DNA of 64,000 nt, from the NCBI GenBank assembly GCA_008638375.1, contig CM018031.1, forward strand, positions 63,346,188-63,410,187, written 5' to 3'. Position 1 is the stretch's first letter, and every line of letters begins with the position of its first letter. The stretch comes from Nyssa sinensis. Lineage: Eukaryota; Streptophyta; Magnoliopsida; Cornales; Nyssaceae. Made by a program: the position numbers and the translations under genes. Shown one piece after another: positions 25,660 to 38,165 of this stretch. Below the pieces are notes generated by a model. That model did no database searches, had not been told where the DNA came from, and saw only the letters and a list, made by a program, of their open reading frames with translations.

Positions 25660-26150
25660 AGTATCAATTTTTAACACGATACAAACATAATTTGAAATTA
25701 ACAAATTTAAGTTTAACATAAATAAATTTAGATTATAAACGATTGACACATATAACACGATTAATAAATAAGTCATGTTTAAATTTTATTAGTATCAACC
25801 CGTTTAACACGACTTGACACATTTAATTATAAAATATATTATAAATTAAATTAATTCGTCACATATCAAATATTTATCAAAAATTTTGAAATTTTTTATT
25901 TATAAAAAAAAAATTCTAGACGCATATTCAGCAGTTAAAAAATTATTTATACACATTAAAAATTAGATAAATTTTTTATTTAAAAAGTAAAAAAATTAAA
26001 ATAAATAAATTAAGTGTGTGAAAAGTTAAATTTAAGTTTTAAAACTTGATACAATTAATTAATAATATTAGATTAAAATTTACATATATTTTAAAATATT
26101 TATATCTCGACACAATCCCCAATGTCACTTTAACACGAATTGACAACTGT
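25660..26150 (+). repeat. Dispersed ~0.5-kb AT-rich repeat, copy A
   Basis: Starts AGTATCAATTTTTAACACG and contains AACACGATTAATAAATAAGT, ATTTTTTATTTATAAAAAA and AATTAATTAATAATATTAGA. The same order of motifs occurs in reverse complement at 28450-29025. Both ends carry ACACGA-TTGACA-type sequence, suggesting a non-autonomous transposable element. No coding capacity. Confidence 0.7.
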
Positions 26151-27171
26151 AACGTAAAATGGTGCAATGCATCTACTTTTTTTTGACACTACAATGCATG
26201 AAAAAATAATCATCCGCATGCTCCCATCAACCTTTAACCACCAAACCCATTACACATAGCATATTTTGTGGTCCCTGGCTTTTGTTTAGGGTGATGATCT
26301 AAGAATGGGTCAGATTCTAGGATCAAATATTGCTCCTTAAAAAAAAAAAAAAAAAAGAAAGGGTGGCCATTTAGCTAGTTAACTACAATGATACCCACTG
26401 CAATTGAAATTAACAACATTAGCTATCACAAGTCTACTTCTTTAATGCACCACTGCCTTTCACATTGTAATGGAAAATCTTTGAGACCATTTCGCGAAGC
26501 AACAATTTTCACATGAAGTGGCAATCCATTTTTATTTTTATTTTTTGCTCAAAGCATAAAAGATTTAGGAACATACACAAGATAATATATGGCTAACATA
26601 TGAAAACCCATGTTCCATCTAACTTTAATTTGTTCCAAAGAACCACTTTCTTCGGAAATTTTTTTTGTGATATTACCCATTAATAGTTAGTGTTACATTG
26701 GAAAGGTTTGAACACAAGCGATTAATTCCATTACAATGGTTTTCAATCGCAGTGAATATATAACTGATCGATTCCTGACTTCCATACAAATGATGACAAG
26801 AAATCCAAGCTTGGGGATCTGAAAATGCAAGCCAATAAACTGAGGAAACCTTATGGGGCTTTTCTCAAATGCTTCTATGGTAAAAGTGCATGCACAGCTA
26901 CTTTTACATGAGGAATGATTATTGTCCCCTTCTTACATCCTTCCCAGTGGAGAAAATAAAAGCAAGCCTGAGTGCCGTTAGATGGACAACATTGAAAAAA
27001 CACACTTACAGATAAAACAAAAGTGAAAAAGAAAAAGTTAAGAAAGCACGCCAGGAAATACTTATATCATATCATAGTATAGGGAAGGAATATACTTACA
27101 GTGATTTCTCTGTTTGTTTTTACTTTCTTTTCTTTTCAGTAGAAGAAGCATGCATGTTTGGAATCTTTTGG

Positions 27172-27290
27172 GTCCCCAAAAGGGAAGGAGTGAGGCTGTC
27201 ACAGCATGACCTAGTTAGGGTTAGCTCTCTCTCTTTCTCTAACCAAGGCTAGATCATGCTGGCAGCTTCACTTTTTCCCTTGTGGACGTT
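27172..27290 (-). ncRNA. MIR167: MIR167 hairpin, copy 2 (miR167 ending ..GAUCUA)
   Basis: Minus-strand positions 27270-27250 are an exact miR167a/b-type sequence (UGAAGCUGCCAG + CAUGAUCUA). The 3' arm (27213-27190, AGGTCATGCTG + TGACAGCCTCACT) pairs with it through a small bulge. The stem extends with AAGGGAA against TTCCCTT outside the duplex. The loop is ~36 bases and contains a GAGAGAGA run. The mature arm is the 5' arm, as in known MIR167 genes. Likely role: post-transcriptional repression of ARF6/ARF8 orthologues in flower and root development. Loop and star differ from copy 1, so the two loci are distinct paralogues, not an assembly repeat. Confidence 0.95.
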
Positions 27291-27868
27291 GATTAAACTC
27301 CTCCAAACAGTAGGTCAACGTGCTACACCCGTGATCATAAACAAGGATAGAAAATAAAACCCTAAATGATAACAGGGATGAATCTAGAAGCAGGGAAAGC
27401 CAAAAAAATAAAATGAAAAACCCTTGGTTCAACTCTTACCCAAAAGATTAAGAAGAAATGGTCATCTAAAAACTGGAACTCATTATAGATTCTGTATACA
27501 TTCGGAAGGAAATGGGAAGCTGTTTTGAAAACTCAAAGACGAGGGAAAAAAAAATAAAGATTTTGAGCTGAAAATATCTTTACAACAAAACAAAACATTG
27601 GTTAGAAAAGACACATGAATTATGTGGTGCAACTACCTATTACTAGTTCCGCTGAAGATGAAAATATGAAAGACCAAAAAGCTAGCCAGAAGAAAAATAA
27701 TATTTGGTGATTAGAGCGACAAATTTTATAAACTAGCAGATGAAATCCAAGCAGGTGAGGTGAGGGTTACAAAGAAAAGAGTGAGAAAACAATATGTACA
27801 TATAGCAAAAAGAAACCCTAAAGAACTTGACTTGATGGAGGATTGCACAAACGGAGCTGGGGATTGTG

Positions 27869-27877
27869 CTATTTATA
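27869..27877 (-). promoter_or_regulatory. TATA box upstream of MIR167 copy 2
   Basis: A canonical GGTATAAATAGCAC context on the minus strand, ~600 bases before the mature miRNA. Transcription would start near 27840. The long leader to the hairpin could be spliced. The 28,000-28,200 stretch further upstream is GC-richer and resembles a proximal promoter. No experimental support is visible in sequence alone. Confidence 0.55.
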
Positions 27878-28449
27878 CCAGGAGATTTGAGACAGATGTT
27901 GAATTGCTGATAAAGTGAAGCTCAAAGACGCAACCCACGATGCCCAAACAGTGAACTAAAGAAGGCTCATGTGGGCAGCTGAGAGAGAGAGAACAGCTAA
28001 GAAGCTATTTATGTATAGGGTTATAGATATAGTATGACAAGAGGAGGAGTTTAGGGTCACAGGTGGTGGAAGAGTAGGGCGGCATGGCAGGGTGTGGGGG
28101 GACTCCAAGCTAGGGTGCCCATTGTAGGAGGCCGTACTTAGATTAGCAAATGACTGTTCCTCTTCAGTACTGCAATTATCTGGCTGGAAAAAAATGTTTA
28201 GAATACCGATGTTCTTTGGACTATTTATCATCTCAGGATAAATTTCCATCTAGCTCCCTTATTATTCAGCAAATCGATACACAGTCCTTCTTACCTTTTC
28301 TGAAATCATATTATACCCTTTGATTATGAATAATTATATATATTCAATGACAGGGTGCCAAATCCTTGCTTCAACTAATATACAAAAATGTGCACTTAAA
28401 CTCGGTTGTTTCAGTTTAACGAGATTAAGTTATTATATTTTAAAAAACC

Positions 28450-29025
28450 CGGATTCGCAATTGTTGTTTTTATCGAGGATGTCAATTTGTATTATTATAT
28501 CGTATTGACGTCGTATTAAAATATATATATATATTTAAAATATATATTAATTTTAATATAATATTATTAATTAATTATTTCAAGTTTTTAAATTTAAATT
28601 CAACTTATTTATTAAACAGGTTATATATGTATACACATTTAATTCGTTTATTTTTATTTTTTATTTTTTAAATAAAAAATTTACCTATATTTTAATATAT
28701 AAAAATAATTTTCATGTTTAGTAAACTTTGAACATGTACTAAATCAAAGTAGAAACATTTTTTATAAATAAAAATTTTAAAACTTTGATAAACTTTTAAT
28801 ATGAGACCAATTATCTTAACTCATAATCTTTTTTAATAATTAAATGTATTAAATCATATTATACAGGTTAACACTACTAAAAGTCAAACATGACATATTT
28901 ATTAATCGTGTTGTACGTGTCAATCCGTTTATGACCTAAACCTGTTTATGCTAAACTTAAATCCGTAATTTTGTGTTGTGTTCGAGTCATGTTGTCGTGT
29001 CGTGTCAAAAATTAACACTTCTAAA
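28450..29025 (-). repeat. Dispersed ~0.5-kb AT-rich repeat, copy B (inverted)
   Basis: The reverse complement of this stretch follows copy A (25660-26150) nearly end to end: GTTAATTTTTGACACGACAC, then AACACGATTAATAAATATGT, then AATTAATTAATAATATTATA. The two copies flank MIR167 copy 2 in opposite orientation. Confidence 0.7.
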
Positions 29026-29459
29026 CCTTCTTATCATTTCAACAAACACTTAGCATATAACATAATTGATCCTTAATTAATTACATAACCTATTTTCCAT
29101 CAAACTCCTGAGATTTTAGAAAAACACTCTAATATTTGAGAGTATATATTTGATTATTATTATATTTATAAGGTAATGTTGTAATAGTTACTAAATAAAA
29201 AACTCATGAAATGATTAGTACATTCAATGCATGTGTTAATATTGCGTGTGCACGCATTAATTATATAAAGCATTTTTATCTTTTTAACTTTCGTAATTTA
29301 TGATAATATTTTTTTTTATTTTTATTTCTTTGTTTTTTTGTACAAGTAATGATTTAATTTTTAAATTTTTGGTGTCTAACATTTAATGAAATATGATCCA
29401 GTATCAGTGGTCTCACTAGCGATGGTTACTCTATGTGAATGTTGAAACATCATTTATCA

Positions 29460-29740
29460 AGGTACCAACACGGCACCGCACCGCACCTCTCGTCCCCTCC
29501 ATCTGTCTCTCTCTAGAATAGCGTCCGCAGTCCCTATCATCACCGCACCGCCGTATATTCAAATAAAACAGTAATGGATGGGCTGTGAAACCGGGGTGGT
29601 TATCTGAACAGGGCTTTGCCAGTGGAGGCCCGTGACCTCAGAGAAAGGAGACAAAACTGTAATTAAAGCCCATGATCAGGGTGGTTCAAGAAAACGTGGC
29701 GTTAATGACGTGTCCAGATCGCGTTGGTTTACTAACGGGT
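29460..29740. promoter_or_regulatory. GC-rich island with paired ACGT (ABRE/G-box-like) motifs
   Basis: A ~280-base GC-rich island in very AT-rich surroundings. It contains ACGTGGC at 29694-29700 and GACGTGTCC at 29707-29715, 6 bases apart, an arrangement seen in bZIP/ABA-responsive promoters. It also holds repeated GCACCGCACCGCACC near 29474. No gene is visible beside it, so it may be a fragment of a duplicated promoter or of a transposable element. Confidence 0.3.
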
Positions 29741-30804
29741 CAAACTAATCTTTATCAGCTTTGACATTTCATGTCATATTTCATACCTTTTTGACCGTTT
29801 GCATAGAATAAAATATCTCAATATATTATAACTTTTATAATTATAATACAATATTTGAATGTAAGTAAAAGATTTTAAAAAAATTTACTTAATATTATAA
29901 TAAATTTTGTACAGAAAAATAATTTCAAAATAAATAAATAATAATTAAAATAAATATTATTTATTGATAAATAAGTTTTAAATCTTAAATTGTAAATATT
30001 TATTTAAATAATATAAAAATAATTAATAAATAAATATTGTATAAATAATCATAAGTAGTGATTTAAAGGTTGAATAATAAATCTCCTAAATTCAAAAATA
30101 AAAAATAAAATAATATTTATATTGTTAAATTTGAAGAAAATATAAAAATAAATAATTTTGTCATTCTCACCCTTCAAAAGGTAGGGGTGGGAGATGCTCT
30201 TATACTTCGTAAGTTCCTTTCCAAAAAATAGTCGTGAGCTTACATGATTGATCGGCCTTCGTACTGGGCACAGCCTTTGATGAGCATCTTCTCACATTTT
30301 TTATGAAAAAATAGATAAAAGTCATGTCCTTTGAGAAAATGATTGATTTCAATAGCACCCACTACATGAATGCATTGAAATAAACTCATTTAGTGGAGGA
30401 AAAAAAAAAGTTTAGTAGGACAATTACACTCAAATTTTTTTGATTGTATCTTATGCAAGTATTTAGAAGTGTGTGAACTAACAAACAAAAGCGTTGATGA
30501 TAAAATTAAAGTATTTTTAATTTAAGTTATTTTTGTATGAATTATTAACAATTAAAATTTAAAAAATGAGTGTGACTATTATAAAAAATAAGACTTAGTC
30601 TAATGCATATAAGATAGTTTAGAATATTTCCTTACCGATTTATTACACTAAACTATTTTTCTACGTAAAGTGTAACATATAAGGATGAAAGAGAATCTAG
30701 TATGTGTAAGTTAACGCAGAATACTTTCTTACCCATTTATCATACCAAATTATTTTTTTTTTATGTAAACTGTGACATATAAGGATGAAAAAAGCAAGAT
30801 TACA

Positions 30805-31040
30805 GTTAGAGCAGTTTTAAGAGTACGAGGGGGAGGGGGAGGGGGAGGGTGTTATGGCTAATGACACCCCCTCCCGAAATGTTGAAAATTGTTTTTTTAT
30901 TCGTGGTTTTTATAGAAATTCTTTAAAATACTAAGATTTGTCTTCTTAATTTTTTTTTTTATATTTTTATAAAAAAACTTTCTTAAATTTTTATTTTTAT
31001 GTTTTTACCTCTCCTAAACTCCTAAGACCGCCATTGATTA
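30805..31040. mobile_element. MITE with a G-rich hairpin
   Basis: Ends at 30811-30824 (GCAGTTTTAAGAGT) and 31018-31031 (inverse complement GCGGTCTTAGGAGT) match at 11 of 14 positions in inverted orientation, enclosing ~220 non-coding bases. Near the left end, four G runs of 5, 5, 5 and 3 separated by single A (30829-30849) are followed by a complementary ACACCCCCTCCC (~30864-30875). This gives both a G-quadruplex motif and a possible hairpin. Confidence 0.5.
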
Positions 31041-33310
31041 GACTGGAATGGCCAATAGCCATCTCAAAGTTTTAGAATTTTTTTTTCTTTTACATGTAAG
31101 AAATTTAGCCTGTACGTTTTGAACTTAGCTCATCCTAATTTTCATTTCATAATTGAAATATACTCTAAAAAATGATGTGCTTTTCTAAATCAAATAGTGA
31201 ATGAAGAGTTTAGGAAAGTAATTCGAGTGGGAGAAGACTTTTATTAATTGTATATTGAGTTAAACTGTTATATAGTAAGATAATTTTTTTTTTTTTTTGA
31301 TACAATGATGTGGAAAGGAGGGTTGAAGTCACGTCGTTTACATGGAAGTGAGAATTTGTAATACTTGAACAGGACATTAATCCTATGTATAAAAGTGATC
31401 TTAACGCATTTTATGTTGAAAGAGATGGATTTGAGCAAGGTTTTTGGTAAATTTTAAGCTAAAATAAAAGTAAAAATCACATATTATTTAAAATGGGTAT
31501 ATACAAATGAAAATATATTCTCTTAGATGAGTACATTAAGAAAATATATTGACATTATTACAAAGTAAATAAAAATTAATTTCAAATATCACTACTTAAA
31601 CATAGTAATATAAGCTTAACTTGTAAAATGCTTGTGTCATATATTAGTTGGGCACAAAATTTTAAATAATTATATATGTAATTAATTACCCAATAAAGTA
31701 TATAAATAATTATTTTTAAAGTACGTTTGGACACCAGAAAAATACCCCACTTTTATAGAAGATAAATGACCTGGCCTATGATAAATTCACATAAATTCAA
31801 CACACATGCATGCGCCCCAAATTAGGTTGGATTCTAGCTGTCTCCATTTGAATCGATGGATCAGTCTGTTCGTCTCCTGCATTCATAAAGTCTATGTGAT
31901 AGAGTTCAAACATTATTTTTGTTCGTTGTATATGCTGGTTCATAAAGTCTATGTGCGTTGCCAGCTTCTGTGCTGTACATAAAAAATAAATAAATAAAAT
32001 TAAGAAGAACAGGTGACGAAGAAACCCTAAAAAGCCCTAATAAAGATGGATGAGAGATGGTTGACACCTGGTGTTTATCAACCATATTTTAACTTGGGTT
32101 TTTGCTCATTTTTCTCTGATCGGTTGTAGCAGAGATGATTGTAAATGTGGAAATGAATGATGTAGCAGTACTAGACCTCTATCCTTAGTCTCCTGTTGCA
32201 TGTACAGTACTCCAGACTGCGTATGAAGAAGATATCATATCTATATCTATATATATATATATGTATATATATCCATCTTCTCTTCTTTAGCTCTTGGTAT
32301 GCTAACATGACAGTACATCATTTCATGCGCGCGGCCGCACAAAACAAAGCCAAGCATCAGCATTCAACCACCGGCAGTAATGACCTAATGAACCACACCA
32401 ACTCAGCTGCACCCACCATTTATTGTCATCTTGGCTTTTGCAAGTTTATACTTAGACACACTGAGAGAGATCAAAATCATTTTCAAAAGGCCTAAAAAAA
32501 AAAAAGTTTGATGTCAAATGATCAATACCCAAATAATTTCTTAAAACTACAAAAAAAGTTGCTTTGTGATTAAATTTTTATGTCAAAACTTAACCTTTGC
32601 AATACCATGATTAAGTCTTGAGCCAAGTAAGTGTTTTAACCCCAATTTATCATATATTTAATATATATATTTTTTATTTAATTTTTATAATTTAACTAAA
32701 AATAAATAATTACATAATATTTATATAATTATATTTGCGAACAAATTTTAATAGTTCTTCCTTGTCTAAATTGAAATTAAGTATTTTACTGAAAAATATG
32801 AGTTCAATTCTTGAAAAAAGAAAATTAAATAACATTATTCAGATTATGCTTCATGCCTTCCATCATAGAGAACATGAACACTATCTTATAAGAGACTAGA
32901 TTAAAACAGTGGGTATTGTATAATGTATTTTAACCATTCATCAATATAAGTTCTTTTTCTTATTTTAACTATTCATCAATAAAAGTTCTTTTCCTTTGTC
33001 GATAAAAGAACAAAATAACAAAAAACAAATAAAACCCGGACTCTATTACAATACCGACTGCCCTATTTTTAATGCTCTAATTTTTGGCAAAAACCTAAAA
33101 GCATTCCATCGAGACTAATGCACTTTTTTTTAATAAATAAAGAGTAATTATATTAAAAAGCGCCCAATAAGGACACACCCATATATTAAAAGAAGAGACT
33201 CAAATGTAGAAGAATTTTGTATTACTAAAAAAAATTTTAAAATCACATTACAAGTTTCATTAACTCAAATATTACCAAAAATGACCAAGTTGAGACACAT
33301 CTCAAACTTT
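31041..33310. other. Intergenic region without recognised genes
   Basis: Mostly AT-rich. 31790-32470 is less AT-rich and includes CCCTAA repeats, a (TA)n run (~32240-32272) and an open stretch at 32196-32495 with no domain. A direct repeat TTCATAAAGTCTATGTG occurs at ~31883 and ~31940. No gene is supported. Confidence 0.45.
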
Positions 33311-34970
33311 GCCACTTCTTCAACTCGTAAGAATATCGAAACCAGTTCTTGCCAGAACCCAATTAAAATAAAATAAAAAAACAAACACAAGTTGTCACAT
33401 ATTTATTAATCAAAAGAAAACCTCCTCTTCTTGAGGTTTTTTCCCGTCAATATGGCACCTCACCCCAAGTTGTTGGTCACCCAAAAAAGGTTGCTTTCAA
33501 TGGCTCTTTAGTCTTCCAAATAATCTACTATGAGAATTCCCTACCTTCGCTTTTCAAAAAAATCTTTACAAATGAACCTCTCACCTTTTCCATGGACCCC
33601 ATCTAATCGCATCCTCCAGTTATGGAATATATTTATGTAAGATTTTCAACATCCTAACCAGTTCTAAATCATGAAATGTCCTCTCAAATTACTAGGACCA
33701 ACACAACTTCCTCCCCCACTACCTGAAGAAAAAATAATAATAAGCCACCCAACTACCCAAGACTCCTTATCAGAGGTTACTTGGAAAAATTGAGGGAATT
33801 TTTCTTTAGAGACCATATGAGAAACAAGATCAGTCACTGCAAGCCTCCTTATTAGAAGTTACTTCGAGAACTTAAGAATTTTTTTTTAAGGGCCACTTCT
33901 TCAACTCGCAAGAATATCAAAAATAGTTCCTTGGCAAAACCTAATTACAACCAAAAAAGATAAACACAAGTAGTCACATACTTATTAGTCAAAAGAAAAT
34001 CCCTTTTCCTGAGATTTTTTCCTGTTAATATGGCATCTCAAGTGCTGGCCATCCAAAAAAATCCACTTTCAATGATGCTTTAGTCTTCCAAATAATGAGA
34101 ATTCTCTATCTCTGTTCCTCGAAAGAATCTTATAAAAAAACTTGACCTGTCAACCTCCCACCTTTCCTAGGGACCATCTAATCGCATCCCCCTAATAGAT
34201 TTATGCAAGATTTTCAATATCCTAACCAGTTCCCCAACCTTTCTTAATCATGGAATTCCCTCCTAAATTATCAAGACCGACGAACCTTCAGTCCTTCCTC
34301 CCGAAACAAAATTAGCCACCCATATCTCTTTATTGGAGGCTACTCGGAAAAATTGAGACAACTTTTTCTGAGGGTCACGTGAGAAACAAAATCAGTCACC
34401 CAAGTCTCCTTATTGAAGGTTACTTCAAAAAATTAAGGAAACTTTTTCTTAAGGACCACTTCTCTAGGCTTGTAATAATATCAAAAATAGTTCTCGGCAA
34501 AACTTAATTACAACCAAAAATGACAAACACAAGTTGTCACTCACCAATTAGTCACAAAACTTAATTACAACCAGAAATGACAAACACCAGTTGTCACTCA
34601 CCAATTAGTCAAAAGAAAATTTCTTTTCTCGAGGTTTTTTCTGGTCAATATGACACCGACTGTAAACCCATCTAATCACATCGACGTGTTGTGAAATAGA
34701 TTTATGCAAAATTTCCAACATCCTAACCATTTCCATCCTTTCAATCATGCATTGTCATTCTAAATAATGAGGACCAACATACCTTCCATCCCCCTCCTTG
34801 GAAAACAAAATCGGCCACTCAAGTCTCCTTATTGGAGGTCACTAGAAGAAATTGAGGGAAGCTTTTTCTTAAGAGTCACGAGTGAAACAAAATCAGCCAC
34901 CCAAGCCTTCTTATTGGAGGTTACTTGGAAAAATCAAGAAAAGTTTTTCTCAAAGACCACCTTTTCTTCC
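33311..34970. repeat. Diverged tandem array, three ~570-bp units
   Basis: Units start at 33311, 33892 and 34455 (spacing 581 and 563), each beginning with a variant of CCACTTCTTCAACTCG-AAGAATATC. Each unit then holds AAACACAAGTTGTCAC, TTAGTCAAAAGAAAA, GAGGTTTTTTCC, CCATCTAATCGCATC and AAGATTTTCAACATCC. Each ends with two copies of a ~85-base sub-repeat (CTCCTTATTGGAGGTTACTT...AAAAATTGAGG). Unit 3 contains an extra 57-base duplication (~34500-34614). The third-unit frame at 34767-34997 is a by-product of the repeat. The units are about 75-85% alike by eye. Confidence 0.8.
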
Positions 34971-35499
34971 CACACATCTGATCAAAACTTTTCCTAAATT
35001 AAATGGATATTGTTGATACTTAAAATCTAGTCGTGACTTGGTTTTGCATTCAGCCAAAATTAATCACTCGTCAAGATTATTACTATTATTATTATTTTTT
35101 TTTGGATGAACCACTTCATTATAAAAATAATTTATTTTCCCGCATGTGCTATTGACGGTTTGGAATAATGGAGGTCAAAGTTTCACACAAGTTATTTCAT
35201 GAGTCCATCTATCACATGAATGTGAGAGCCTCTATGATTTTAGCTTTAAAATGAATCTCAAAATTGATATAGGCCGTGTCAGGGTGAGATGGAGTCATCA
35301 AATAATTTCTCTGGCAAGAAATTCTTACCCCAACAAATAACTATCACAGTGTAACAAGAACACCTAAGCATTGATATATTTCATTTAGTTTTAAAAACAA
35401 CCTTAATGGCCCCTATATTGTGCCCTTGCATAGTCTTTGCAATATTGTTCTCATTGTCAACTTGTCCTTGTAGAAGAGAATAAGACTCCCCTAATCCTT

Positions 35500-38165
35500 G
35501 TCGCAGCATTGAATTTTCATGACTCAAAAGATAAGAGTCTATAAGTATTTGAACAAACAATGCACGAGCCAGTGGACATTTCTTCTCAGTACACCGAGTC
35601 AGTGCGGTAGGCTGAGAGACAGATTAAGAAAATGCTTCAAGGCTGTGTTACCTTGCATTGTTTCAACTGCCCAACAGAGTTACCAGTGCCTGGACTGGAC
35701 ATGATCATACATGCACTGGCTTCCTAAGTGATTTACTTTTCTTAAAGTTCAGTTTCCAGATAAAATTGAATTCTGCCATCAAACCAGATAAAATTGATAT
35801 GAACAACAGCACCAAAGAGAAATTAAGTTCTTCATTCTGCTATTTATCTGCTAGAAGCAAAGGTGCTCCTATATCCATCATCTGCAAGACACAAAGCAAA
35901 AAGACAACCATATGTGCAAAGAATGGGCACCCAATGATATAGAACCTAAAAGCTCTATAGGTGCGTGCAGGAACACAGCAACCTACAGGTATATCCATCA
36001 GTGACTTAAAAAACAATGACACAAGCGATGATCATGTACTTGGCATTATTCCAAAGCCGATTTGAATTTATCAGTTCAAAAGAAGAAACTGGAACATATT
36101 CAACCCTTCCAAAAAAAATAGTCCTGTAATATCTAAAAATCCATTCCCTTTCTTGCATCTACATGTAATTGCAGAATAAATGTGTATACATGGGAGACTA
36201 AGATGATTGGTTCACCAGCCATTACCAGTGAACTGGTTCACTATGCATTGTATAAATAACATCCAACCAAAAAAAAGGGAGACTCGATATTCAATGACAT
36301 TCATTTTCTTTTCTTCTATTCCAAAATATGAAGGGGAAAAGAATTCAGTAACAAGGAGAACAGACAGCAGATAAAACTCAAGTAGGATCATAATTGAGTA
36401 CATGATGGGAAGGCTGAAAAAGTATCAGCATAATAGGATTAACCATGATCATAAGGCTGAGACTGTTCAAGCAGTAAGGATCAAAGGTCACGTTGGAAGC
36501 TGGTTCCAGGATCAGATATGCACAGTTAAGTGGGTTCCATGAACACAGGACTCTTCCCTTTCTCTCTTCCGTCTTCTTCCCTACTCTTCCCTCTCCCCCC
36601 TATTCTTCTTCTCTTCCTACATCATAGGAATTTTTCAAAAAACCACAATCTTAAATTACAAAGGAAGATGAGAACTGTAAGGCAAATGTAGATCTTGAAT
36701 TTGTGAGGAAAATAACAGCATAATGAATTTATCTTTTCAAATGATTGTACCTTCAGGAATGGTGCAAAACATTTCCCACGGGCCTTCTTCATGACTTCTT
36801 TACCATGGAGAACAAGATGATGTTTGGGATCTGTTCCTCAAAAGAAAGGGACACTCCATCAGCATCTTACATTCAAGAGAATGTCAAAACAACCACAAAT
36901 AAATATATGAGCTAAAGTATATTAATGGCCATGAAAATAATTTATGAATAAGAAACCATGACTTAAAACAGGTTCGGGAAGGAGATTAACACAAAAAATA
37001 TATTTAGCAAAACAAGAAATTCCCACACACAAATTATTTATACGAGGACAAAGGAGAAAGAAAAATAACAATAAGGAGTGTAACTGCACTAAGTAAGAAC
37101 TAAGGGGTGGGTTCTACTTATGAGAGTAGTAGGGCATCAAACTGCAAGTCCAAGACTGAAAACAAGGAATTGGTATGGAAAGAAAAGTGTTGAAGCAACA
37201 ACCTAACTTTCAATGCTGATGAATCAAGAGTCTGAGTGGTGGACTCTACAGGCCTTCTCAGCTCCTTGCCACAGATTGATCAAACATCACCAGCAGTCTC
37301 TCTCACTCTCTCTCTCGACTTGATATAATATTAAACTCTTAAAAATTAACAAGATAATTTTTACCAGTCATCTTCCAACTCTTAGAAAATACTAAAGCTA
37401 CAACAAATCGCCGCAGTCTCTGTTTCTAACCCTTCATCAAGGGCACTTAGATAATTTATCATTCAATTGACAATAAGTATGCCTAAAGCAGTACTGAATC
37501 TCAAGTAAAAACGGTGGATCATATAGACATCCAAAAAGTTAGACAGACATGAAGTTTACTTTAAAAACAAAAAACACATTTAGCTAGGTGACAACTACAT
37601 TTGCATTGGAAATGTTTTCTTATTATCCATTTTCAGAAAAGCCTTTTTAGTAATATAACAAATCTGAAATTAGAAAGTAATTTGATTGAGCCTACTAATC
37701 ATAAAATATGAACCAGTAGAGGTTTGTGAAATTACCTCTCTGGCCTCTTTCTTATTGACCCAACTGCTGAATATAATTTAAAATTCCAAGTTCTTCGTCA
37801 TCTCATTCCTTCAACCCTTGTCCAATAACATTGTTCACGGTTTCTTGAAGACTTCAAAACACCTTCAAAAGCTCTCTGGTATTTCAGGTTGGGAACTTGA
37901 GTCCGAAATGTGCTTTGCATAAAAAGTGCAGTTTGTAGGAAGAGACAAAAAAGTCACACTGATTGCCAAGCAGAAATGCTCCATTCCACCAATACTAGGG
38001 TGATGCTCTTATTTTGTTCTTCACCTCAAAATCTGGAGAGATACTGGAGATGAGAACTGAAGCTCTGGCAACTTAACATTATGGAACCAAACCTCACCAT
38101 ATCAAGAGTGATTACAGTCGTTAGCAGCAGATTTGATTCTAATATTTCAATATGATATCAAATTT
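35500..38165 (-). other. Spliced 3' UTR or small transcript downstream of the PPR gene
   Basis: This region is less AT-rich than true intergenic DNA here and shows minus-strand splice-like borders: a donor near 37737 (AGAG|GTAATTTC); an exon-like block ~36744-36830 between TTTTGAG| and CTGAAG|GTACAA, open as TDPKHHLVLHGKEVMKKARG then KCFAPFLK; and an acceptor GTGTCTTGCAG| near 35888 followed by a short frame ending in a stop. These could be 3' UTR exons of the PPR mRNA or a separate small gene. I recognise no protein. Confidence 0.3.

Noticed and set aside
32040..32090. Short hairpin ATGGTTGA...TCAACCAT
   Set aside because: The stem is only 8-14 bp with bulges, matches no known miRNA family, and is too small for a plant precursor.
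33311..34970. CRISPR-like regular repeat array
   Set aside because: Units are ~570 bp, diverged and contain sub-repeats; there are no short direct repeats with unique spacers, and this is a plant nuclear genome.
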